NCBI GenBank assembly: GCA_029339505.1
Contig: JAQISU010001235.1
Location: 34,013,315-34,077,314, forward strand
From: Unio delphinus
Taxonomy: Eukaryota > Mollusca > Bivalvia > Unionida > Unionidae
Reading direction: 5' to 3'
DNA length: 64,000 nt
Position 1 is the stretch's first letter; each line of letters starts with the position of its first letter. Positions 55,302-64,000 of this stretch are shown piece after piece. Made by a program: the position numbers and the translations under genes. Below the pieces are notes generated by a model that saw only the letters and a list, made by a program, of their open reading frames with translations, searched no databases and was not told where the DNA came from.

Positions 55302-56495
55302 CCATATTTTGTTGTGTATAACGCGCACTTTTTTTACCTAATTTTCTTATCTTAAGTCGGGGGTGCGCGTTGTATACAAGAACTAAAAAAAAAAAGATTT
55401 TTTCCAGGTCGATCTGAAGATGATGAAGGCACTCACTACTTGTGAAATATTAAATCCATTGTACATTGCATTGTAACTAAAATGTTTACCGGTACTTGCC
55501 GTATTAAAGAAATAAATAATGCTTACAAATAGTCTTGTTCTTTGATTGCTTATGTTAATAAACTGGTTTCATTTCACGTCACTGTGTCAAGTTTTGTTCT
55601 GTGCCACGGCCGGAAATACATGTACATAACAACTGGCAATTTGTTCAAAAGTTGTGCAAAGTGCCGCATTGGAGTGGAACAAATACCACTGTGTGGATTA
55701 CCGTACTTGTTCCGTAAATGTTCAGTACTGTATTCCATAACTGTTGATCTAATCGAATTTTTCTTCATTTATTATTGGTCGAATTGAAATATAATATGTG
55801 TAGAATTCAACTAGTGTTAATGTTCTCATCAGAGCATCTGTTGGGGACATATATATTTTTGCAACTACGGGTTCTTTCTTACGGGAACACTGATACGTTG
55901 TGGAACAAAATAATCAATGTATGAAGTCGGGAAACATTTTTTTCCTCTTTGGAAAATAAGCTTGTTACTTAGTTTTATTTCTAATCTTAAATCATAGTAT
56001 TTGAGATATCTTTGCGATTATACAGTGATCAATGGCTTCAATGCTTCATCGACTCGGTGTGGTCTTTTCACGGTAATCGGCGCCAGCTAAGCTTTGATGC
56101 GCTCAACATAGTTACAATGCTTTGTCTCGGTGAGCAGTATTTAATTGATTCAGGACATACAGCGACTTTTCGAAAGTGATGACGACAAAGTGGAATTTGA
56201 GGGATTTTATGCAATAGACTGCGTCAACTAGACGAACATTTAAAGGGCCCTTTTAAGGGCCAACAATAAAATCGGAAAGATACAATATCAATATTGCCAC
56301 TTTTTCATTCACTATCTAAAATGACCAACTGTTGTTGCACTATGAAAACGGAGCGAAATAGCGGTAGTCAAAATTTTAAAATGCATTATATCACATGCGC
56401 ATTATATGGCAGAACTACGTTTTCTCCACTTATTTTGGGTCGAAAATCGGGGTGCGCATTATACATCGGTGCACGTTATACACACCAAAATACGG
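55302..56495. mobile_element. TA-flanked transposon relic, 1194 bp
   Basis: The ends ccatattttgttgtgtataa and, inverted, ccgtattttggtgtgtataa continue similar for about 29 bases and are flanked by TA (55300-55301, 56496-56497). Each end also contains a second, inverted gtgcgc-tgtata-type motif, so each can fold into a hairpin. The interior lacks an intact transposase. One short frame near 56172 encodes FESDDDKVEFEGF, an acidic motif of the sort seen near the C-terminus of some transposase-like proteins, here ending at a stop. The family is likely Tc1/mariner-like by target site. It is related to 33044-33505. Confidence 0.85.
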
Positions 56496-56499
56496 TAAT

Positions 56500-56904
56500 A
56501 AAACATGTGACAAAATGTACAGCACTGAGCCATGGAAATCAGAGCTGGTGAGAAAGCTCCCATAATTCATAGCTGCATTGTATGAATTATCATCACTGAC
56601 AAGAAGCCAAAAAACAATCAACAAACACCTGCAGAATGGATAAAGTACTGCATAGTGTGCTGCTTGTTTACTATGGTAACAATCTCTATTCCTTTTCTAC
56701 CTGCTTTGAATCAAAGAATGGAATGTCTACCCCTTGAAGTGCAGTAAGGCACATCCACTGGAATAAGATGGAATTTTTTGTCACAGCAAGTTTGGAATGG
56801 GAAGTACACATGTGCTTAGAAAAGAAAGGGATTTTTTTAAATATATATATCTTTCCTCACATACATAAAGTGATGCAACAAAGACTTTTTTATATAGCCA
56901 TTAG

Positions 56905-56905
<1 letters not shown>
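56500..56905. other. unique sequence, no gene seen
   Basis: Nothing was recognised. Confidence 0.5.

Positions 56906-56909
<4 letters not shown>

Positions 56910-56991
<82 letters not shown>
56910..56991. repeat. (TA)n microsatellite
   Basis: About 41 TA dinucleotides. Confidence 0.97.
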
Positions 56992-56993
<2 letters not shown>

Positions 56994-57019
56994 AATCTTA
57001 AATCTTAAGTCCTGCAGAT

Positions 57020-57185
57020 ATACTTTCTATATTCTTTGCTAATCATCGGTGAATTGTTAAATCAATTAAAAAAAATCTAAAAGATACATACACACACGCA
57101 GAAGCCCTACTTTCTATATTCTTTACAGAGTATGAAGAGATGGCTAATCATCAGTGAATTGTTAAAAAAAAATTCTACAAGATAG
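57020..57185. repeat. direct duplication
   Basis: tactttctatattcttt ... gctaatcatcggtgaattgt is repeated at 57108-57185 with a 17-base insertion (acagagtatgaagagat). A short run of caccttt-type repeats lies at 57262-57292. Confidence 0.85.
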
Positions 57186-57189
57186 GCAT

Positions 57190-57790
57190 AAAATTATGAT
57201 GAGAATGTCTGAATGAGATCAGGTCCTTCACCCAATCAAAACACCAAAGTCAAAATATTTACCTTTAAGTTTTACCTTTACCTTTTACCTTTAATGATCA
57301 AATGCACTGAGATGATATCAGACCAATCTTACTCAATGTTTGAGTCGTGTTTGTCTTGAAACATATCCAATTTTTACGAATGGACTTTTGACAAGGAATC
57401 TTAGGTACACAATTTAATTCATAATTTTAAAATCTCCCTTTCAATGAGGTTTATACTTATTTTTGCAAATTATTAACTTGCACAGTACATGTATTTGTTG
57501 TTTTGTTGGACATTTTAAAGGTTGATTTAAAAAAAATTAACTATCAAAAGTTCACTAATGTTTATACTTTCGATCTATTATGTTTAAAGATTAAAGAGTT
57601 CATCATGAGAATTCTAAATATTAAGATACAGCAGTAATATTCCAAATAAAAATATAACAACAGTAAGTAAAATTAAAACATTTATGGTAGACAAGGAAGA
57701 AACAAATCTATGAATAAGAAAACAAATTAAAGACGATTTTCAAAAGGATCTTCCATCTGACAAGACAAACTATACATCAAATGAATAACT
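57190..57790. other. AT-rich sequence, no gene seen
   Basis: Nothing was recognised beyond the short acctttt run. Confidence 0.5.
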
Positions 57791-57796
57791 TATTCT

Positions 57797-58260
57797 GAGA
57801 TAGCTTCTAGTTCTGGGCCAGGCGTCATAAGAATTATTCAGCTTAAGGAAAGAGGAACTCCAAGAGAGCTGCAAGACAGCGGTAATACTGGCAAGTGATA
57901 AAACAAAAGAAGCTATCTCAAGCAAAGCTTACAGGAACAGAAGTATCTCTTTGTTGGGCATGTCTGAAGCTAACCCCACCTGACCCCCATTTTCTTCTGA
58001 TTGTGTGATTTACATCATTCACATCAGCAACATAGGGAAAATCCATCAAGCAGATATGCCTGCATTTTTCTTGTATTTAATCTGTCACCGCTGATTTGGA
58101 CTGAGTGATGGAGCCCTGTTTCTACTGTAGATTACATCCTTCTGACATGATGCAGCCTGTGTCTTGCATTTTCTATTTAGCACCTCTTACAATAGGCAGC
58201 AATGCTGCTGACAGGCACAACACAGGCTAGCCACCAATAATGGCTTTACCAAACTGCTGA
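57797..58260. other. high-complexity unique block with spaced inverted repeat
   Basis: gagatagcttct (57797-57808) and agaagctatctc (57908-57919) are exact complements about 100 bases apart. Between them an acceptor-like attattcag is followed by 40 bases (57842-57881) that stay open in two frames to a possible donor (AGCG then gtaata); one frame reads LRKEELQESCKTA, which looks like a coiled coil. Downstream the sequence is unusually complex for this window. This could be a micro-exon, a conserved element, or a structured RNA. Confidence 0.2.
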
Positions 58261-58350
58261 ATACTGAATTCTTTGACTAGTTATAATCCCTTTTCAATAC
58301 CAATGAACTACTTACTCAATTTTAACTTAGGACTATTTATTGTCTGTACT

Positions 58351-58382
58351 CCCACCCCACCCCCTTCCCCAAACAAACCCCC
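58351..58382 (-). other. G-quadruplex-forming motif
   Basis: The complement has five runs of three or more G separated by loops of 7, 2, 1 and 1 bases (gggggtttgtttgggg, then aaggggg-t-gggg-t-ggg), which meets the standard G4 rule. Confidence 0.75.
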
Positions 58383-58640
58383 ATCATTAACTCAACTATC
58401 AAACAGATGACACTTTCATTTTTTTTTTTTTTAAACTTCCAGTCACAGGTCAAACATGGACTCTCAAATTTGTATTACACAATAGGAATTTCTCCAAAAG
58501 ACATATGATAAACCTGATGCATTGGCCAAAAGTGTCATATGTCAATCAATTATTGCATAGCAGATATTACAATGCACCAGCTGATCAATTTAATTGTCAA
58601 CTAGGTGTGAATCATTGCACAAACTGGTATTCAGATAAAA

Positions 58641-58803
58641 ACTTGCCCAACCAAATACAAAAAAATAAAATTAACTATATAACTTGCCCAACAAAGTATG
58701 GAAAACAGAATTCACTAAATAACTTACCAAACCAAGTACAGAAATACAGAATTCACTATACAACTTGCGCAACCATGCAGGGTAAACAGAATTTACTATA
58801 AAA
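58641..58803. repeat. about 40-bp minisatellite, four copies
   Basis: Degenerate copies of aacttgcccaaccaa-tacag / aaa-acagaattcactata. Confidence 0.9.
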
Positions 58804-59084
58804 CATTACTACTTGTATAAATTAAGCTCTTAACAACATTAAGTTTTGATTAAATTTTCTTTAAAAGTTCACAATATTCTTATAAATCTAGTTTCAATCG
58901 CTGGAAAAAATTTCAAAATATTTAATGCTGTTTAAAATTAATATGCAAATGAGAAAACAAAGTATTCTCATTTTGTGACTGCCTATTAGGGTGGATTGCT
59001 ACAAAAGTCTCATAACATGTCAATATCTGCTTTGTGCAAAAAAAATGTGTACAGATTATTTTCACCTGATGTTGTTGTTGTTGT

Positions 59085-59300
59085 ACCATCCACATTCACC
59101 TATAAGTGAGGTCTAACTGCAAACAGCATATATCCAAATATTTTGCTCTATAATGTATTGGCAAATCTGGTCTATGCAGTCTGTAAGGAGTAATTAATAG
59201 AACAAGCAACCTAAACCCTGATGTGACAGAGCACTGTGCCTGTACCAATCAGTGTATATGATGTCTACAATTGGATTTGGCTTAAAAGTGAGCAAAGATG
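59085..59300 (+). mobile_element. dispersed palindromic element, copy F
   Basis: ctataagtgaggtctaactg / tggcaaatctggtctatgca / gtctgtaaggagtaattaat, ending near ggatttggcttaaaagtgag. The outer ends are again inverted. The central block is a single-copy equivalent of the 74-bp satellite unit. Confidence 0.7.
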
Positions 59301-59580
59301 GTTAATCATTAAATAAAATTGCATTAAACAAGAAGGATTTTAATTATCATTTAAGTACTAACTGTAAGCAAGTTAATCACATCCTTGAGTGAGCCAAATA
59401 GTGCTTTCTGATTGCTTGAATGGCAGTGATGATGCAATAGTAAAAATATGGATTGCATTCTGCAGAAGAGCTTCCATTAAGTTAGGTCCATTCAATAACA
59501 AGGAATAATCTGATTAGAATCCGATCTCCACTGCCCTACATAAGATTTTAATCAGATTTTTAAACATGTAACAAGTGCTA

Positions 59581-59730
<150 letters not shown>

Positions 59731-59749
59731 GCATGGATTGTATGGTTTA

Positions 59750-60331
59750 TCTCAATGAATATCTACTCCAGAAACTTCAAAAAATTTAAAAACACAGCTG
59801 CTTGGATCATCCTCAGAGTACCACAATCAGACCATACACACACACCCTGCTCTGTACCCAACACTGGCTATCCATTTGATCCAGAATCACATTTCACTGA
59901 CAGGTTCCAGTCCAACATACCTATTTGACCCCACCCATGTGTACACCATAGCAAGATACTTATGCTCTTCTTCTGATACGCGTATTATCATTATACCCAC
60001 TTTGAAAATGAAGTCATATGGTTAAAATTATTTTGCATACCAGGGCCAGCGATGTGGAACGAATTGCCCACAGAACTTAGACACAACGACACTGATCTCA
60101 TTCAAGAGCACTATTAAAACTCACCTATTTCGACTGCAAGAACAGACTTAAAGACCAAAAAATGTTTCCTTATTTTAAATATTTTCAGCATGTTTGCTAA
60201 TTTCATGGTGTTTGTTATTTGGAACCGTATTATTATACATGTACATGTTTTTTAGGTGTTGTCAAGCTCTTAGAGCTTCTAAAAAAATTAGGTGTTATAC
60301 AAATTCCTCATTATTATTATTATTATTATTG
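59750..60331 (+). mobile_element. L2/CR1-type LINE 3' end, truncated and broken
   Basis: The left part encodes, in one frame, KFKNTAAWIILRVPQSDH, the well-known segment after the reverse transcriptase catalytic core in L2/CR1 elements (usual lqn-aARl---). A later frame gives PAMWNELPTELRH, and after a frame change SFKSTIKTHLFRLQ, the C-terminal signature. Catalytic motifs are missing and several frame changes are present. The 3' region has gtgttgtcaagctcttagag ... gtgttatacaaattcc and ends in (ATT)n at 60309-60331, the typical L2 tail. So this is a dead 5'-truncated copy in plus orientation. Confidence 0.85.
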
Positions 60332-60500
60332 TATAACATTGGAATCCAACCAGTGTAAAAATTAATCGATTGTATAATACAGGAATTCAACCTGCACAAA
60401 GATGAATCGATTGTTACATAATACAGAAATTCAACGTGTGTACAGATGCATGGATTATACAACACAGGAATTCAACCAATGTACAAATGCACTGAGTATA
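60332..60500. repeat. about 45-bp minisatellite, four copies
   Basis: Degenerate copies of tataatacaggaattcaacc / gtgtacagatgaatcgattg, directly after the LINE tail. Confidence 0.88.
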
Positions 60501-60613
60501 TGAATGGTGTGTTTCAAAATCTCTGTTCAAGATGCTTTCATTGCACTTGACTTGCTGACTAGAATTCTCATCCTGACCACTTGGTCTTGCATTTTGTCAA
60601 TGCATTATTTCAG

Positions 60614-60780
60614 TTGATTTCAGTTTATTACGCTACACTAGATACAGTCATTCTGGGTTTGTTCAGTAAACAGGCTGCTACTTTCAATACAAAAAACTCA
60701 AATCAACTTGCAATGCTCACATCCCATCTAATTTCCAAACAAAATACAGCATGCACTACAAAGGAGCACTGTGCAATCAA
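60614..60780 (+). CDS. candidate internal exon of a plus-strand gene
   Basis: An acceptor (gcattatttcag, ending 60613; an alternative ends at 60623) is followed by 167 bases ending in AATCAA and then gtaagtatg, nearly the donor consensus. One frame is open throughout (55 codons plus two bases); another plus frame stops within nine codons. The peptide has a hydrophobic start (LISVYYATLDTVILGLF), then SKQAATFNTKNSNQLAML and HCAI. The leftover AA joins in phase with the A that starts the exon at 62692 to give lysine. Not recognised; probably part of a cytoplasmic protein with a coiled-coil end. This is the best internal exon in the window. Confidence 0.45.
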
Positions 60781-60949
60781 GTAAGTATGCATGGAAGACA
60801 AACTAATGGGATTTTCATTATGTGACCAAGTAAAAAAAGCATTACAGAAACAATATTTATACCTAAATAAAAGTCTTTTTTCTCACTGAACAAAATACAA
60901 GAAATATGCAGCCGTAACATCAAGCATATGATCTAAGCATTGCCATTAA

Positions 60950-61310
60950 ACCTGAATGTTATTGTGTGGAAACCATGTTTCTTCTCTGAGTCACGATGAC
61001 TATTAACTTAAAATTTTTTATAATAATTCTTATATGCTTCTTTCCTACATCAAGTGCAAGCCATCCACATTGTGGTCGAGTTATGTGATGTAGCATAAGT
61101 GTTACTGGGCAGAAACCATTTTTCTTCTTTCAGTCACATTGGCCTCGATTTTTGACCTTTTAAGTCTAGAATTAACAAGCTTCTCTCTTGTCACGACTAC
61201 AATCGATCCACAAAGTCTGTTACCCGTAGATGGTAGAGAACTCAGTTATTAAGCAGAAACCATATTTTTCCCATTCCAGTCACTTATTATCTTTCAGGCT
61301 TAAGCTAATG
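60950..61310 (+). repeat. TGACC-type 140-bp family, block 5
   Basis: Contains ttctttcctacatcaagtgc / aagccatccacattgtgg, agaaaccatttttcttcttt and tttttgaccttttaagtct, in the same orientation as blocks 1-4. It lies in the presumed intron between the exons at 60614 and 62692. Confidence 0.78.
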
Positions 61311-61391
61311 TGCCATAAACATTTTTGTATATGGTCACAGTAACCTTTGAATGTTTGACCCCAGGTCAATAAGGCTCTTCCGTACTTCTTG

Positions 61392-61815
61392 TTAGGAATA
61401 CAGTTTCCTGATTCAAAAACGGAATCTACTGATAACTGACAGGGAATATGGTTTCCTGGTACCAAATACTGAACCTATTGATATTCGTCCATGACCAGGA
61501 ATACCGGTATGGTTTTCTGTTATAAAAAAAGACTGAATCCATTGATACATAATCAGGAATACAGTTTTCTGATACACAAACTGAATTGATTCATCCATGA
61601 CCAGGAATAAAGTTTTCTGTTATAAAAACAAAAAATGAATCCATTGATACATGATCAGGAATTCAGTGTTCTGTTACATATTGAAAAAAAAAACTGAATC
61701 CATTTATACATTACCAAGAATACAGTTTTCTGATATAAACAACTAAATCTACTGAAACATTACCTGGGATACATTTTTCTGATACAAACTAAATATATTG
61801 AAACAAGACCCACAA
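61392..61815. repeat. about 48-bp minisatellite, about nine copies
   Basis: Degenerate copies of aggaatacagttttctgata / caaactgaatccattgatac / atgacc. Confidence 0.9.
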
Positions 61816-62690
61816 TACAGTTTTGCTGTCATTTATAAGTCTCTAATAAAAGAGAGAGCCAAGTTTCCAAGGAAAGGAAGAATTACTGTTATTTTAAAGC
61901 CAACCAAATTAGCTTCACCCATCAATCACTGTAAGAGAAATTTGCACCTGGATGCTATCTTCAACTATGAGGAGAAGGTGGAGATGAAGGAAGTTAGAAC
62001 ACATGTTACCATATTTACAAATGTGTAGATCACGGCCTAGTGCAAATATCTGGAGATACCTTACAACATGGTACTGTGCCTCATTATATAAATTTACTGT
62101 AAGCTTTAATGGAAAAGCATATATGCTACCCATGATGGGAATTCCTCTGCCAATAGGAAACAACAGAAGAAAGCATACCACCATATGCCAAGTTCTTATT
62201 CAAATAGGGGGCATACATCAGCCAAATTGTGTCACAAAATGTTCAAAAACCATTTTGTACCCAGGTCTTTTTAATGTAAAGCCTGTAACAAATTTGGTCT
62301 CACTCCATCGATTTCTTCCAAACATATTGAGCTGAAACTTAATTCCTGAAAAACATACAGGATGTGACAGTATGGGACCATAACAAGACAGTATTGGGAA
62401 CAGAAGGAAAGGAAGGGATGGACAGACATTTTCTGCTTCCTCCATAAAATATGGTGAGGTTCCTAATTAGACAATGTTCTTACTCTACACAAAAATGCAC
62501 AGCATATATGTGTGTAATACCAGTTTACTGCACATAAGTACAATAGTAGCTATAAGTTGCCAACTAAATATAAAGTTGTTTTTCCAAATTAAAAAACAAG
62601 CAATGACATGGATCATAATATCGCCTTTATATTTGTCACTTATCTGACCCATGAGGTCATCTGTAATTAACTAACTTTATCTTTCTTTTA
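61816..62690. other. presumed intron, no further exon seen
   Basis: A 76-codon plus frame ending at 62028 and a 110-codon plus frame at 62003-62335 overlap antisense frames and lack protein-like features or splice sites. The tail (62330-62445) with aggaaaggaagggatggaca resembles ends of the tandem families. The last 20 bases form the polypyrimidine tract of the next exon. Confidence 0.45.
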
Positions 62691-62691
62691 G

Positions 62692-62755
62692 ATCAGACAG
62701 CAGAAAAGTAAAATTATTAGAGGATGAAGTTTGTAGATTAAGGAGGACAATCTGA
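62692..62755 (+). CDS. candidate terminal coding exon, coiled-coil end
   Basis: A strong acceptor (tttatctttcttttag, ending 62691) is followed by one base and then 20 codons to TGA at 62753-62755. The peptide SDSRKVKLLEDEVCRLRRTI has charged and leucine residues in heptad-like spacing, as at the end of a coiled coil. The phase fits the donor at 60780 exactly. The intron between would be 1911 bases. I do not recognise the protein. No clear AATAAA follows within 200 bases. Confidence 0.45.
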
Positions 62756-62759
62756 AAAA

Positions 62760-63240
62760 TGTTGGATCCTAGGCCCAAGATGGATGAGACATTAAATAGT
62801 GACTGCTGCAGCAATGTTTAAGATCCAAACTGTAATTGGATGGAACAGCTTAAGTTGCAGATGGAGACATTCAGTGCTGCTCCTACCCCTACGAAAACAA
62901 ATTCATGACTTCATGAACAATCATAAACTCTTCATGAATGTTCATGAACAAATATTCGTGAAAGTTTCTTGTCAAGTGCCAAATTTTTCGCCAGTGAAAT
63001 TCATTAATTAATTCTTAGTCTAGCCGACAATTAACTGTCTTGGAGTAGGAGTTTGGACTAAAGAATGTTTACTTAACTGGGTCAGGCTGTTAGAATATTG
63101 ATAGTAGAACTGAACTTGGTGTTTGACATGCTTAAGAGAGAGAATTTCTCACGTATAGATGTCAAAGTGATTTGAAACAAATGGTAGGGTGATATTTCGA
63201 CCCCAAGTGGCATTTTTGGCATCTTGATAGACGGTTTTTC
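62760..63240. other. possible 3' UTR and intergenic DNA
   Basis: Unique sequence between the candidate gene end and the next candidate promoter. A 16-base motif, catgaatgttcatgaa, at 62932 is a near-palindrome. No frame is supported. Confidence 0.4.
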
Positions 63241-63244
63241 AAAA

Positions 63245-63345
63245 TGTCCGTAGGAATAGCGTTTATTCCGATTGGTCAAATGTAGAAGGAGGGGGGTATG
63301 TCGAACCGTAGGATCGGGGAAATATATTCTCTGAGCTTATGAGTT
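63245..63345 (+). promoter_or_regulatory. candidate promoter of the gene starting near 63400
   Basis: CpG density rises sharply here. It contains a reverse CCAAT box (gattgg at 63269-63274), a G-rich segment (aggaggggggtatg), cgtaggatcgggg, and aatatatt at about 63321, which could serve as a TATA element. It lies 120-200 bases upstream of the first in-frame ATG. Use is inferred from composition and motif order. Confidence 0.35.
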
Positions 63346-63495
63346 TGAATTAGTCTGAAAATTTCTCTGCAAGAGAGAAACCGATAGAAGTAATTACCAG
63401 GACTCCGATCGTTCTTTGCAAGAAAGACGTTCGTAAAAATTGTGGTTCCAGGTTAAACTGAATGTGGAACGATTGTAAGATGCCAAAAACACAAG
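63346..63495 (+). CDS. candidate first exon with start codon
   Basis: A CpG-bearing leader ends in two in-frame ATGs, at 63462 (directly after a stop) and 63480, and the frame runs to ACACAAG at 63495 followed by gtattt, an acceptable donor. The coding part is 34 bases (MWNDCKMPKTQ plus one base) or 16 bases (MPKTQ plus one base). The second ATG has the better context (aag before ATG). A 16-base first coding exon reading MPK.. is shared by several housekeeping genes, so no product is assigned. The rest lies beyond the window. An out-of-frame short uORF (ATG at 63339) precedes it. Confidence 0.38.
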
Positions 63496-64000
63496 GTATT
63501 TAACTCAAATTCACATTTATCATGATGTAATTTAAGTGATGTTTTCTTTGTTATAGATGCATGATGTATTGATACTATGATACAAATAGTTCGGTATTAC
63601 ATTGATTTAATAACCTACTTTGATATGATGTTTCTTCATTATAGATGCATGATGTGTTCATATTTTTGTATGGATAGTCAGTATTACAATGATTTAATAA
63701 TGTACTTCGGAATCATGAGTTAGAATTTTCAAATTATATACTTAGGTAGGTTAATGGGTGGTGTAGAAACCTGCTGTGTCCATTTGTGATTGGAAAGTGT
63801 TACATTAATTTGAATTTATCATATTAGTGAATATGGATTGTGTGCTATGATATATTGCCTCACTTTACGTAATGATTTACGGGAATATATGTGACTTTCT
63901 CAAATTCTGATGTCGATAATTAGCAGTATAGCTCTATTGATCTAAAGACTTGTGAAGTATTTGCTAGCCGCATAAAAGTTAACACTGATAGTAAGATCTG
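63496..64000. other. presumed first intron, with a direct duplication
   Basis: About 90-100 bases are repeated at 63538-63630 and 63630-63712 (gatgttt-ctt-gttatagatgc / atgatgt, then cagtattaca-tgatttaata). Otherwise AT-rich. Confidence 0.55.

Noticed and set aside
58505..58801. 98-codon plus frame
   Set aside because: Its second half is the 40-bp minisatellite and the first half lacks coding features.
62003..62335. 110-codon plus frame overlapping an 89-codon minus frame
   Set aside because: Both strands open together in a presumed intron, no recognisable motif, and the region borders tandem-family ends.

Overview
The window looks like AT-rich, non-coding animal DNA, most likely from a mollusc and probably a bivalve. 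Four things suggest this. There is no long non-repetitive open frame: the longest intact frames are translations of minisatellites. Spliceosomal-type splice signals and AATAAA signals are present. tRNA-derived SINEs, short inverted-repeat elements and an L2/CR1-type LINE tail are interspersed. A repeat built on gtgaccttgacctttgacc and caagccatccacaaagtttggt occurs as several tandem blocks; I associate this type with bivalve genomes from general knowledge, not from a search. No bacterial or phage genes, no CRISPR array, no rRNA and no intact tRNA were seen.

Layout. 1-4300: a possible partial exon, a 54-bp minisatellite, and a minus-strand core-promoter-like site at 3683-3761. 4300-12500: microsatellites, a dispersed palindromic element carrying a 74-bp minisatellite (7965-8515), a 60-bp minisatellite, and a possible plus-strand exon at 11664-11750. 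12600-14870: a local duplication followed by a 48-bp minisatellite. 15830-17260: a long block of the TGACC-type 140-bp repeat. 18530-20310: a block of a second 140-bp family (GAAAACCCC type) with a 28-bp satellite nested in it. 20311-24490: mostly unique AT-rich DNA. 24500-30780: SINEs, more blocks of both 140-bp families, a 38-bp minisatellite and a SINE inserted in another minisatellite. 32460-37005: microsatellites, a TA-flanked inverted-repeat transposon, a hAT MITE with perfect 8-bp target duplications, a foldback, and three long minisatellites. 37176-41960: a SINE, possible exons, a degenerate Ty3/gypsy pol fragment and a GC-richer island. 42800-54350: minisatellites, dispersed elements and a few open frames. 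54790-56497: a SINE, a second hAT MITE with perfect target duplications and a 1.2-kb TA-flanked transposon relic. 57000-60500: a unique block, a G-rich strand, and an L2-type LINE 3' end. 60600-64000: the best gene evidence, namely two phase-compatible plus-strand exons (60614-60780, 62692-62755) that look like the end of one gene, then a promoter and first coding exon (to 63495) that look like the start of the next.

The exon calls rest on splice signals, reading frame and residue composition only, and none was recognised as a named family. In DNA this AT-rich, acceptor-like sites followed by 20-30 open codons occur by chance: one attractive exon (47382-47464) proved to be a translated repeat. 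Single-exon calls are therefore scored low. I found no convincing undescribed gene system. The most distinctive feature is the density of tandem arrays and the evidence that several arose inside older dispersed repeats.
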